NCBI GenBank assembly: GCA_045837725.1 | Contig: JBEWZL010000084.1 | Location: forward strand, 513,737-577,736 | Direction: 5' to 3' | Source of the DNA: Vermamoeba vermiformis | Taxonomy: Eukaryota; Tubulinea; Echinamoebida | Length of the DNA: 64,000 bases | Program-made: the position numbers and the translations under genes | The notes under the pieces: model-generated | Database searches by the model: none | What the model saw: only the letters and a program-made list of their open reading frames with translations | What the model was told of the DNA's origin: nothing | Shown: positions 55,173-64,000 of the stretch, piece by piece | Layout: the number at the start of each line of letters is the position of its first letter | How positions within the stretch are numbered: position 1 is the stretch's first letter

Positions 55173-55640
55173 TTATTCAATAAATAGAGGAAAGAGTTTA
55201 TTAAATGGAAAGAGATTTCTGTCATACTTTGCATTGAGGTTACAGAACGCTGCATAGTCTGGTCCTTCAATAGCATTACACTGCTCTTCTGTAGATGTTA
55301 CAAAACTGTAGTTATATGGTAATTGTATGCATGTCATCAGGCAGTTTTCCACCTGAAATATTTGAAGAAAGAAAGAAACAGAATAGCCCAAAACTCATAT
55401 TCTGCAAATTGGCCCCTCCAGGGGCATAATGTGAAGGATTCTTAGCCTGTAAGGGAATACCAGATAAATTGCAGTCACATTGTTATCATGGAATAAATAT
55501 TCCTTGATGGTTTCCAAGCTGGTATGAGAAAAAAGCAGAAAAAGAGTCAAATTAATAAAAGAAAGGCTTGATAAACAACTTCTCCAGCAGTTCTAACCTC
55601 CACTTCTTTTGCTTGCGGTCAAAAACAGACCATTTAGGTA
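55173..55640 (-). CDS. Unknown protein, C-terminal exons
   Basis: The last exon (about 55352-55173) encodes VENCLMTCIQLPYNYSFVTS then EEQCNAIEGPDYAAFCNLNA, with five Cys. Upstream coding-like stretches near 55390-55450, 55460-55520 and 55590-55640 (WSVFDRKQKKWR) lie on the same strand with possible splice sites, but I could not fix the joins or the start. It is perhaps a small secreted or membrane protein. Confidence 0.35.
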
Positions 55641-55944
55641 TACTGAAAATCCAAAAAATTGCAATTCATGAAAAAAATTGTTTCATGAAACAATAACCAG
55701 CTCTGGTAGTGTCATTGCATTTGTGATAATGACAGATCCAAACATGTTTGATCAAGGAGGACATTCAAAACGTAAGTTTATTTTAACTAAAACAAAATGT
55801 GAATGCTTTTAAATGGCTGTTACTGCACTTTTAACACCCCTCCAATAACAGTAATCATAATGCATCAATATGAGCTCTATTTATCGTGGAGCATAATTGA
55901 GCGACAACCTTATTAAAATCTCAATGCTATGATTTGATGTGTGG

Positions 55945-56045
55945 AGTTACAAATATGCTTTCAAATGTCCTTGTTCTCCTCTTCAACCTGATACCCAAAA
56001 CTTTTGTAGGTGGGATATGAAACAAAGTATGACTCCAGCACTCAT
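55945..56045 (+). repeat. Fragment of transposon gene B with internal deletion
   Basis: Matches 45395-45450 (ATGCTTTCAAATGTCCTTG) and then jumps directly to sequence equivalent to 46035-46080 (GAAACAAAGTATGACTCCAG). It shows that these two parts of gene B can lie side by side, so the 45.45-46.03 kb stretch of the big copy may be an insertion or intron. Confidence 0.65.
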
Positions 56046-56610
56046 GATAAAGTTCTTTTCCCATAACTTACATTCACAACTGAGTGAGTTTTTTATTTGA
56101 TCAAATGAACAAATGGCCTGAAGCTCCTGTGAATTTTAACTTGCCCAGAGTCAGATCCACAGTCTAGTGTTGGATTCACCATTGAGAAGCAGTTGCAACA
56201 AACAGTTTGCATGCTGACAAAGTTGTATTGAAGAGATAAGCACAAAAACTTATTCAAAATATTATCTGGAAGTTTATTTGAATATCAAATCATTTCTTGA
56301 TTTCTGTAAACACCACCTCAAAACCTATCAATTATTTAATTTTAGCCAGATTGAAAGTCATTGATCTGTACAGCACTTACAGACTGACTACATTTCTCAT
56401 TGATACTTGTTATCCAATCATAACGACTGAAAGATGTTATAATCAAAAGTTTTGTGTGCAGTTGCCCATTAATTTTGGGAGAATGGTTGTTAAAATTAAA
56501 ACAAAAATGTATCATTAAGGTATTTTATCAAGGGTAAATTGATTTTCTGCGTTAGGAAAAACCAAAAACGTGAAAGCCCAAAAATCTCAGTAGTGTTTTC
56601 ACATTATCCA

Positions 56611-56766
56611 ATGGACAGCAACTCCTCTCCTCAGTCTTCTATAGATTACATGACAAGCCCACGTTATGCCTCCCCTCCACCAATCAAAAGTAGTGGCCAA
56701 GAACTTGGAAGATATGCTGAACAATCTGTAATTTCACCTTCAATTAATGAAACAACAAATAAATAA
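56611..56766 (+). CDS. Short Ser/Pro-rich open frame, possible gene tail
   Basis: MDSNSSPQSSIDYMTSPRYA followed by a Ser/Pro/Glu-rich text, ending NETTNK. The composition is like a cytoplasmic tail of a membrane protein. No upstream exon is identified. Confidence 0.2.
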   Translation: MDSNSSPQSSIDYMTSPRYASPPPIKSSGQELGRYAEQSVISPSINETTNK

Positions 56767-57293
56767 ACTCTGTACCCAATTGCATGAAATGCAGTGCCTT
56801 GTTTTTTTAATGCTGGCTACCCTATCTTAGTCTCCATAGTCATTGCTTTTGTGAAATTGAAAAACTTGAAAATAAATGTTTTAATGCATTTCATTGTTGT
56901 TAATTTGAAAAGCAAATGTTTCTAATTATACCTTCCAAAATATTTGCTACTTCACATTAAAATTCTCCATCCAATAAGCTACGCAATATGTTGTGGCTTG
57001 TTCAAAAGTACAGGGAGCCATTTAATTTGAATGATAAAGGTGTTGAATTTCAAATAAAGAAAAAGCAATTTTACATTTTAATTAAAGAATTATGATAAAA
57101 AATAGTTTATTCATGAAAAATCTTGGTTCATGAATCTATGCCATCCAAAAATGAATTTTATTATAGTAGGTTTCTGGGTTATAAAAACCCCAACATCAGT
57201 GGAAGGGCGATTTTTCAAAATAATCGATTTTGCATTTATTATAAATAAAATTCTTTATAATCTAATGTTTAGCAGACTCCTGGAGTTGTTGAA

Positions 57294-57551
57294 TCAAAGA
57301 TTTGTCTTACAATGTCCAGTCCTGCTTCTTTGGCCATTCCACTGTACCAGCAATTTGTCTCCTTGCTTGTCATGAATTTTCTGCACAGTGTTGCACAATT
57401 TCACTTGCCCTTTAAATTTCTTCAATAACTCTTGTGCACCAACAAGTTGTTCATCAGTAAACCATTCATCATATTTGTCATTTGAAATATTCTCAACAGC
57501 AGTATCTTTGAATTTGACTTTGTATTCCTTGTTTCCATTTTGAATGCACAC
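57294..57551 (-). CDS. Unknown open frame, 85 codons
   Basis: Encodes KVKFKDTAVENISNDKYDEW, TDEQLVGAQELLKKF and KQGDKLLVQWNGQ. The last part is loosely chromo/Tudor-like. It may be an exon of a repeat-associated protein; no start or partner is fixed. Confidence 0.25.
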   Translation of the reverse strand: MCIQNGNKEYKVKFKDTAVENISNDKYDEWFTDEQLVGAQELLKKFKGQVKLCNTVQKIHDKQGDKLLVQWNGQRSRTGHCKTNL

Positions 57552-57837
57552 ATCAACAATCTGTTGAATGTCGTAAAGTCAACTGTTTGCATTCTCTCAT
57601 TGTTTTGAGATGGTCTTTGGACAATGGGATCAAGCAGAACTTGGGGAGTTCACTGACTATGAAATTCAGGTCTCCTTTAGTTTTTTGTAGTTGAAAAGGT
57701 TGGCTCCATTCACTTTGTTCACAACTTGATTTGATACGAACACAACCTTTGTGATACTTTGAGAACTATATATTATATAGGATTTAGGGCTGGGGCTAGG
57801 ATTTTTGTTGACAAAAAAAAATTCACCCCTTCGAACT

Positions 57838-58270
57838 TTGGTGTACAGCGCCTCGCACCAGTGTACACCTAAGTGTATGCCCCTTTGCACCCATACACTT
57901 TAGTGTACGCCTCTTCGCACCCATACACTTTGGTGTACGCCTCTTCGCACCTGTGTACACCTAAGTGTATGCCCCTTCGCACCCATACACTTTAGTGTAC
58001 GCCCCTTCGCACCTGTGTACACCTAAGTGTATGCCCATTCGCACCATACACTTTAGTGTACGCATCTTCGCACCCATACACTTTGGTGTACGCCCCTTCG
58101 CATCCATACACTTTAGTGTACACCTCTTCGCACCTGTGTACACTTTAGTGTATGCCCCTTCGCACCTGTGTACACCTAAGTGTACGCCCCTTCGCACCCA
58201 TACACTTTGGTGTATGCCTCTTCACACCAGTGTACACTTTGGTGTACCTTCACACCCATGCACTTCAAGT
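57838..58270. repeat. Minisatellite, GTGTAC-based
   Basis: About 15 units of roughly 27-30 bases alternate between TTCGCACCCATACACTTTAG and TTCGCACCTGTGTACACCTA, with GTGTACGCC or GTGTATGCC between them. Units are rich in the palindrome GTGTACAC. Open frames on both strands through the array are repeat artefacts. Confidence 0.85.
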
Positions 58271-58425
58271 AAACACTCATTCTGGGGTATTGACAACACA
58301 GAGGTAATATTTTTTATAAATAAATCAAATTAATTATGTTGATCACACAAACCATGCTATCTACCAGGTGAGCAGTTCTAGACAGAATTGTTAAAGTCAA
58401 TTACAACTGGAGTAACAAAAAACTT

Positions 58426-59150
58426 ATGCTTACCACACAGCAAGGACCCGCAGAGGTGGGCTACTTCATCATCAAGCAGCTCAGCCACTCTACAAACAGA
58501 TGGCTTGCCAAAGAGGAGCACAGTGCACTGCCAAGCAGCAGCAAGCACGTGATAGCAACACTGAGCAGTTCTGCGAGTGCTCTCAAGACCCCCATGAAGA
58601 ATGTGTGGACACTGCCACCCAAGCCCATGTCAATTGCGAGCACAATCAGCGAGAAGAGTGCCAAGCCCCTAAGTGCCTCGGTGAGCGTCAAGCCAGCCAG
58701 CAAGCCTGAGCCCGTGCTGTTCACGTCACCCAAGCCCAGCAGCAGTGTGGCACTCCCGCCCAGTCCGTCTTTCTCTAGAGTGTGGCACTGAACACGAGTG
58801 AGTGACCAGATCTGCTCAAGGCCAGTGCCGTCAATGGCAAGGACGGTGAGCAGCCTGTGAGTGAAGAGGAGGAGGTGGAGCGTGTTGTGGAGCCTGCGAG
58901 CAAGAAGAAGAAGGGTGCCAAGCACAATGCCACTAGCACTAGCAGCGCGACAAGTACTAGCAGCAGTGCCAGCACCAGCAGGTTGAGTGCCAGTCTGTGT
59001 GCCTTGCCTGCGACAGCACTCTGGGCCAAGAAACAGAAGCACAAGCTCACTGCCTGCTCTGACAGCATGCCTGCCAGTCCTGCCACCACCAACGGCAACG
59101 ATTGTTGTTTGGGGGATCGCCAGCTTCACACTTTATTAGTCCAATCATGA
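58426..59150 (+). pseudogene. GC-rich gene fragment, Ser/Lys/Ala-rich, frame-shifted
   Basis: Codon use here is G/C-ending like the 1-25 kb region and unlike the AT-rich island. One open part (58426-58791) reads RWLAKEEHSALPSSSKHVIA and KTPMKNVWTLPPKPMS. A second part in another frame (58815 to about 59110) reads NGKDGEQPVSEEEEVERVVE, then a KKKKGAK and a Ser/Thr run. Together they look like the low-complexity region of a nuclear protein with one shift near 58795. No domain is recognised. Confidence 0.4.
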
Positions 59151-59640
59151 ATACGCTAATTTATCGGGTGTTAATATCCACCACGTACTAACTTGTATAT
59201 TATTTTACTTACACCTGCGGCCGTTCGCGTTCAAGGTCTAGCCTCGCGGAGATGCATCGCACTTTGAAATGCACCAATGAACAATCTGAATGTTAAATGA
59301 GTTAGTAATTATTGTATTGAGTAGTTGATAACTTACCTGTAATCAAGATATGCCGTTGGATCGCACCATTTATATGAGAAATATCAAAAAACATCGGGGT
59401 TAGGGTTGTGAAAGCTGTTTTCGAAAGACAATCCTTCTTTGGCTCAAGAAGGGAATTCAAGAAGAAAGACAGGCAGTGATGAAAATCCCTTCCCCTACTA
59501 GGCAATCCCTCCCTGAGACAGGAAGGGATTTCGAAAGAACAAAGGGAAAAATGAAGGAAATTTATATATATAACAAGGCTTGGCCATATAGGGGCTAGCC
59601 CAGTTATGACCATCTTGAACACAGGGTTAACTGAAGTTCT
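59151..59640. other. Spacer, nothing recognised
   Basis: Low-information sequence between a GC-rich gene fragment and the 21-base tandem array. It contains GGAAGGGATT-type short repeats near 59450-59540, including a near-inverted pair (AAGAAGGGA and TCCCTCCCT). No gene is seen. Confidence 0.35.
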
Positions 59641-59880
59641 GAGGCAGCAAACCAAGTTCCGAGGCTGTCGAAGCAAGTCCCGAGGCTGTCGAAGCAAGTT
59701 CCGAGACTGTCGAAGCAAGTTCCGAGGCTGTCAAAGCAAGTTCCGAGGCTGTCGAAGCAAGTTCCGAGGCTGTCGAAGCAAGTTCCGAGACTGTCGAAGC
59801 AAGTTCCGAGGCTGTTCAAGCAAGTTCCGAGGCTGTCGAAGCAAGTTCCGAGGCTGTCGAAGCAAGTTCAATGGTGATTG
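59641..59880. repeat. 21-base tandem array, about 11 units
   Basis: The core of each unit is GGCTGTCGAAGCAAGTTCC, with G/A changes (GACTGTCG) recurring every few units, a higher-order pattern. As 21 is divisible by three, several frames stay open on both strands (heptads such as KFRGCRS or DSLGTCF). I treat these as artefacts because no start, splice signal or flanking coding sequence supports them. Confidence 0.9.
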
Positions 59881-60089
59881 AACAAGTTCCAAGGCAATTG
59901 AACCATATTCAAAACACCTGCAAAGTTCACTAACCCAAAGAATAGTTAACAAGTAAATGAACATTTATTAAAACTCATTAGTCACAAGTATAGTGCAGTC
60001 ACAAAGTAAAATTGAACTAAGTCAAACACTCATGACAGTGCATAAACCTACTTAAAACATACTGTGACTGCACTGCAAAAATTCATCCA

Positions 60090-60690
60090 AGTCCAACATT
60101 CGTGACCGCACTGGTCGCAAAGTAAAAATGACACGAAGTTCAACATTGTGACCATGCTGGTCACGAAGCGAAAATTCATCCAAGTCCAACAGTCGTGACC
60201 GCGCTGGTCACAAAGTAAACTGATGCGAAGTTCAGCACGTCACAAAGCAAAAACCAATCCAAGTCCAACGTCATGACCCCACTGGTCACAAAGTAAACTG
60301 GCGTGAAGTTCAACATTGTGACCATGCTGGTCACGAAACGAAAATTCATCCAAGTCCAACAGTCGTGACCACGCTGGTCACAAAGTAAACTGATGCTAAG
60401 TCAACCAATCGTGACCACGCTGGTCACGAAGCAAAAATTCATCCAAGTCCAACAGTCGTGACCGCGCTGGTCACAAAATAAACTGACACGAAGTTCAACA
60501 TCGTGACCGTGCTGGTCACAAAGCAACAACCAATCCAAGTCCAACGGTCATGAGTCTGAGCAAATGTTAATCAAGGCAAACTCTCGTGACCGTTCAGTTC
60601 ACGAAGCTAATGAACCAGATCCAACCCGTGAACGCACTGGTCAAAAACCTATTCAATTAAAGTGAAATGCTCACGACCGCTCCGGTCACG
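60090..60690. repeat. Satellite array with GTGACC...GGTCAC palind­romes
   Basis: At least nine well-kept and about three decayed copies of GTGACCRYRCTGGTCAC lie at 45-65 base intervals. The spacers alternate between an AAAATTCATCCAAGTCCAAC type and an AAGTAAACTGATGCGAAGTT type, so the true repeat is a dimer of roughly 110 bases. It ends about 160 bases before the start of the nuclear protein gene at 60848. Confidence 0.9.
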
Positions 60691-60847
60691 AAAGACACAA
60701 ATAAGGGACGTACCAGTTACTAAGCTGGTCTCTAGTAAACAGAATAATTATTTGAGTGCGTACAAACCAGTCAAAACCATCAGGGCGGTGTGGCTAATTA
60801 TTCATTTATTACGGATGTAATTCCGATCCGAGCTGGCCAAGCCAACA

Positions 60848-61523
60848 ATGGGAAGCAAAAAAAGGAAGCGCAAGCAGGCGCAACCGCGACAAGAAGTTGC
60901 TTCTGCTCCGGAAACGGCACCTGCTTGGAAATTCGATGAGCTTGGCTTCATTGAAGGTTTTACTGGGATCGGAGAAGAATGGTTTCATCAAGAGTCGTTC
61001 ACTCGCCGCGATTCTGTACTTTCGCCGAAGAGGAAGCGGGTCGAGGAGGAACACAAGCCTCAAAAGAAGCCGCGCTTAATTGTAGAGGATCAATTAAATG
61101 ATATCGACGTGCTTTCTGTGAAATCTCGTGGAAACTCTTCCCTAGCAAGAGTGGATATGGATTCACCTTCTTTTAGTCCTTTTCGAAACCCCGAGCCCGC
61201 GTTGGTAAGATCAGACCCATGATCTAAAACGAATATCGGTAACAAATTTTTTTTAGGACTCTCCTGCCATTTCAATCAACGAGGGCAGTGAAGTGGATAT
61301 TCTTCCCAGGACTGAAGGTGAGAGAGATACGCAAGCTGGATCGGGAATTAATTTTTTTTCAGTTTTAGATCTAAGCGTCAAAGCTTACGATTGGGAGCCA
61401 ATTCTTTGGAATGTTGGGGAGGAGCCTATCCTCTCGAAGAATGCGGTCATTAGTATACTATGTAGGGCTAACTTCTACTTTAGGGTTTAACTTTTAACTT
61501 TTTTTACAGGGGCGTCCCCGTGA
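60848..61523 (+). CDS. Small basic nuclear protein, unknown family
   Basis: Four exons, 60848-61204, 61257-61317, 61363-61452 and 61510-61523, 173 residues. It starts MGSKKRKRKQAQPRQEVASA and has a second basic cluster (SPKRKRVEEEHKPQKKPRL), both NLS-like. Acidic and aromatic C-terminal text follows (LDLSVKAYDWEPILWNVGEE). The final exon adds only RASP-stop and lies in the first unit of a 50-base minisatellite. If the last intron is retained, the protein would instead end SILCRANFYFRV. No known domain. The palindrome satellite lies directly upstream. Confidence 0.6.
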
Positions 61524-61800
61524 CGCGGACGGGGGTCTGGTCAAACTTGGTCAACAAGGGGGCGTCCCCATGGCGCGGACGGGGGTCTGGTCAAACTTGG
61601 TCAACAAGGGGGCGTCCCCGTGGCGCGGACGGGGGCTGGTCAAACTTGGTCAACAAGGGGGCGTCCCCGTGGCGTGGATGGGGGTCTGGTCAAACTTGGT
61701 CAACAAGGGAGCGTCCCTGTGGTGTGGATGGGGGTCTGGTCAACAACAAGTGTTCCCACGGCACAGATCAGGGTCTGGTAAAATTGGTCAACAGGAGGCG
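61510..61800. repeat. 50-base minisatellite, about 6 units
   Basis: Units begin GGGGCGTCCCCGTGGCG, continue GGACGGGGGTCTGG and end TCAAACTTGGTCAACAAG. The first four are nearly identical; the last two are degenerate. The unit is GC-rich against an AT-rich background. As 50 is not a multiple of three, frames shift from unit to unit. Confidence 0.9.
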
Positions 61801-62098
61801 TTCCTGTCACATTAAACATCATGTAGAGGGCTTGTATTGACTTCATTTAAGTGTAAAATAAAGATTTCATGTGCCAATACAAAGCGAGTGTTTTTTTAAG
61901 TAATCAAATTTATGGCCAGCCATAAAGCTAAACAGACTGAGGATACAAATTATGGCCAGCCATAAAAAAAAAGGAAACTGGATGAACTCTACCTTTAAGG
62001 TGAGGCAGACAAGTTCTTGAGACAATTTTACCCAAAATAAAAGAGCAAGATGTCAAAGTACAAGTCACATTTACCAAAAGACGTTTTTTATTGAAAAT
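61801..62098. other. Intergenic with two TATGGCCAGCCATA palindromes
   Basis: TTTATGGCCAGCCATAAA at 61909-61926 and TTATGGCCAGCCATAA at about 61950-61966 are near-palindromes 40 bases apart. An AATAAA near 61858 could serve the upstream gene. Nothing else is seen. Confidence 0.55.
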
Positions 62099-63276
62099 TT
62101 ACAAGGAGTAAATGTCTAAATTAATGAAAGAATACATTTGTTTAATTTGAGCAATTTTTTTGGCACCGTTGCCTTGAAGAACCATTTTGATGAGAACAGT
62201 GACAGATACAGGAGAGGTCGGGTCATTGATGTCAAAATTAGAAGAGCAATCAAGAAGCAATAATTTCTTGCCATTTTTAATCATATCTTGCAACAATCTA
62301 AGGCATGCAGGCTTCGCAGTTTCTAAAACCCATAGATAAGGCAAAATGAAGAACAAGTCATGTGCCATGGAAGGAGTGATAATGATGGCGCTCGTTTCCC
62401 CCTATTATGACAATTAGATAAGAATTATTGAATGCAAATAGTAAACTTACCAATTGCCAGCCTAAAAGTTCTTTTGACGGTTCCTTGCGGTGAATTTTTT
62501 CTTGCAACTGCAACATTGTTGTGTTGATTGTAGGATTGCTTTTGAATAGTTTGAAGCATTCATAAATGCCTTGAACTGTAATTGAGTTCCTGGATGAATT
62601 GATAACCTACTTGAATGGTTAATATGTAAAGGCAAGTGAAACAAAGGGCACGTACCGGAATATGGGAAATAGCTGGTTGAAAATGAGCTTGCAAGGTGTA
62701 GAATACTTTGGTAGTATCTCTAATTACAATCTTGGTGTTAGAAGACAATAAAATGCCAGAAAAAACAACTTACGTAATATCAATAACCTCTAAGTCCAAA
62801 TGTCGTTGTCTTAACAAGGAGATTGTTTTGGTGTCGCTGACCTTTGCGCAAAAAATTGAAGGGGGTTGGGCTGGTAGTGAAGGAGGCTGAAAGTTTGTTG
62901 TTGCCTCGCAGTCATCGCTCTCAAGGGCCGTTGCAGGACAACCATTTGGAGAGAAGCGCTCAAGTACTTCAGGTTCGGAGCTTGTGTCTGCAAAACTAAT
63001 GAGCTTGTGAAGGGCAAAAGAAGTAAGGGAACAAACCATCTTCGGATTGAATCTTCTGTTTGCCCATATTGTGCACTCTTTGTACTGTAAAAACTATCAG
63101 TAAATTATAAAAATAATTATGATATAACTTACTTTCTTCTGCCGTTGGTTTGTAGCCAGCAGGTTTTCCTATTTTGCGTGCCAGATGTCAGTCAGTCACT
63201 TGTCACGAAAAAAAAGAAATGATAATAGTTACAACTTACCAGCATAAAGAAGCATTATTTTATCAGCAAGGTTCAT
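62099..63276 (-). CDS. Unknown protein, seven exons
   Basis: Exons 63276-63240, 63168-63133, 63084-63037, 62987-62774, 62719-62656, 62606-62451 and 62401-62099 join in frame to 285 residues. It starts MNLADKIMLLYAG. Residues about 40-85 are Ser/Glu/Pro-rich and probably disordered. The remainder is folded, with hydrophobic helices (KVFYTLQAHFQPAI, IYECFKLFKSNPTINTTMLQ, AHDLFFILPYLWVLETAKPA, KKLLLLDCSSNFDINDPTSP). I do not recognise a family. It is not membrane-bound by eye. Introns are 45-70 nt, like the other genes. Confidence 0.6.
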
Positions 63277-63564
63277 TTATTCAGTGATTTCTAAATTTTC
63301 TACAAAATAATTAAATAATTGGATGCGGATTTAAAGCACCAGTGAATTTGGGTAGCTGGCTTATGTACATAAATTAATAATGTAAAAATGGTTTACTTAC
63401 TTTAAGTCTTTCAGGTAGAATGGCCTTCGTGGTTGTGGTACCTCGTGGAAAAAATTTTGATCTAGACCAGAGTTTTTTTTTTGTTTTGCTTTATTTTAAC
63501 TTGTAAACCCAAGTAATACCTCTTGTGGCATTTAAAAAACCAAGCCCTCACCACCGGAATTGCA
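63277..63564. promoter_or_regulatory. Divergent promoter region
   Basis: The spacer between a minus-strand seven-exon gene and the plus-strand exon at 63565. No motif stands out beyond T-rich runs. Confidence 0.35.
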
Positions 63565-63627
63565 ATGGAAGACGTGGTAAAAGCGCGCGAGATCGTACAA
63601 CAAAATCTGCCAGAATTGCCCAGTGAA
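63565..63627 (+). CDS. First exon of a gene running past or through the window edge
   Basis: ATG 63565 opens MEDVVKAREIVQQNLPELPS, 21 codons ending at a consensus donor (GAA|GTAAGT). Codon use is coding-like. No acceptor with a convincing next exon was found before the window ends, so the rest is probably outside. Confidence 0.4.
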
Positions 63628-64000
63628 GTAAGTTAAAATACTAAATTTACCTGGCAAATAATTATATATTATACCTTGCAACCAATAAACTGGTTTGCCT
63701 TGGTTTTAACTGCTTTTTTTTTTTTTAATCCGCATCCGGATCTTTTTTTTTAAATTAAATTCTTGCCTGGCTTCAATTAGTACACCAATTATATTATTAT
63801 AATTAGAATTTTAAAATTTTAGCTTAAATTAAACCAAACTGCTGGACAAAGGAACTTACGCACCTTACATTTTATGGCCGGCCATAAAATTTTTACCAGG
63901 ACTAAGTCCAAAAATGCCTCAAAGGCGCAGGTTCGAATCCGGGTGGGGGCAATTTTTTTTATTTTCTTTATGGCCGGCCATAGAGTCCTGCTATATTGCC
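63628..64000. other. Noncoding (intron or intergenic) with palindromes
   Basis: T-rich sequence after the 63565 exon. It holds two GGCCGGCC-centred palindromes, a 22-base perfect one at 63869-63890 (core TTTATGGCCGGCCATAAA) and a 20-base near-palindrome at 63966-63985, which flank a B-box-like tRNA fragment. Confidence 0.6.
63905..63955 (+). repeat. tRNA-like 3' half / SINE with exact B box
   Basis: GGTTCGAATCC at 63930-63940 is an exact Pol III B-box match, followed by GGGTGGGGGCA and a T8 run that could terminate Pol III. The T-stem is imperfect and no A box or acceptor partner is visible, so a tRNA-derived SINE end is more likely than a tRNA gene. Confidence 0.35.

Larger units (their letters stand above)
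55641..57293. other. AT-rich spacer with small fragments
   Basis: Contains a transposon gene B fragment (55945-56045) and a short Ser/Pro-rich open frame (56611-56766). No other feature is supported. Confidence 0.45.

Noticed and set aside
29000-57000. LTR retroelements, retroviral or Polinton-type elements
   Set aside because: No reverse transcriptase, integrase, capsid or polymerase motifs and no long terminal direct repeats were recognised; the repeats fit plain DNA transposons.
57961-58333. Open frames through the GTGTAC minisatellite on both strands
   Set aside because: They follow the repeat unit mechanically and contain no unique sequence.
59602-59964. Repeat-protein genes in the 21-base array
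   Set aside because: Open frames in several registers on both strands are a simple result of a unit length divisible by three.
60090-60690. CRISPR array
   Set aside because: The interval is regular but the spacers are themselves repeats of two types, and the genome is eukaryotic.
61520-61840. Glycine/tryptophan-rich proteins in the 50-base array
   Set aside because: Frame changes each unit, and the array follows the end of a spliced gene.

Overview
The window is nuclear DNA from a unicellular eukaryote. Many short introns (about 40-75 nt, mostly GT-AG) interrupt the genes. The gene set (LIN52, condensin-II D3, RPF2, a TALE homeobox, an AWS/SET/post-SET methyltransferase, and class C 7TM receptors with bacterial-type binding-protein ectodomains) fits an amoeboid Amorphean. 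I favour Amoebozoa over unicellular Holozoa, but the species cannot be fixed from sequence alone.

1-25.4 kb is a gene-dense, G/C-ending core region. In order it holds: a secreted acid-ceramidase-like NTN hydrolase (-); condensin-II D3 (-); a shared promoter with an E2F-type site; LIN52 (+), too short and too split to be one ORF; RPF2 (-); a PAS-domain nuclear protein (+); a TALE homeodomain protein (-); an H3K36-type SET methyltransferase (-); a GABA-B-like receptor (+); a secreted deaminase (+); a second class C receptor with a BMP/PnrA-like ectodomain (-); a Cys-rich secreted protein (-); and an LRR (AMN1/FBXL-type) protein (+).

25.4-31 kb is a boundary zone. It has duplicated noncoding segments and a 5'-truncated SLC35B4-like nucleotide-sugar transporter relic split by a CACTA-type nonautonomous DNA transposon, plus further copies of that transposon family.

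31-55.2 kb is an AT-rich accessory island that reads like a specialised-metabolism gene cluster: an FAD monooxygenase, a DMATS/ABBA-type aromatic prenyltransferase, a beta-propeller protein, an ABC half-transporter, a small Cys-rich membrane protein, a 7TM protein, an APH/choline-kinase-like phosphotransferase (frameshifted), a cytochrome P450, two GT8 glycosyltransferase-like genes (one without its DxD motif) and a PLP aminotransferase. A DNA transposon family with terminal repeats related to CAAGACTATCACATCC permeates the island. A 3.3 kb two-gene copy lies at 43424-46762, and small copies or solo ends lie just upstream of at least five cluster genes.

55.2-64 kb is repeat-rich: gene fragments, four tandem arrays (57.8, 59.6, 60.1 and 61.5 kb), a four-exon nuclear protein gene ending inside a minisatellite, a seven-exon gene of unknown function, the first exon of another gene, and a tRNA-like B box flanked by GGCCGGCC-centred palindromes. 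Exon joins were made by eye from splice signals and frame; where a join is uncertain the entry says so.
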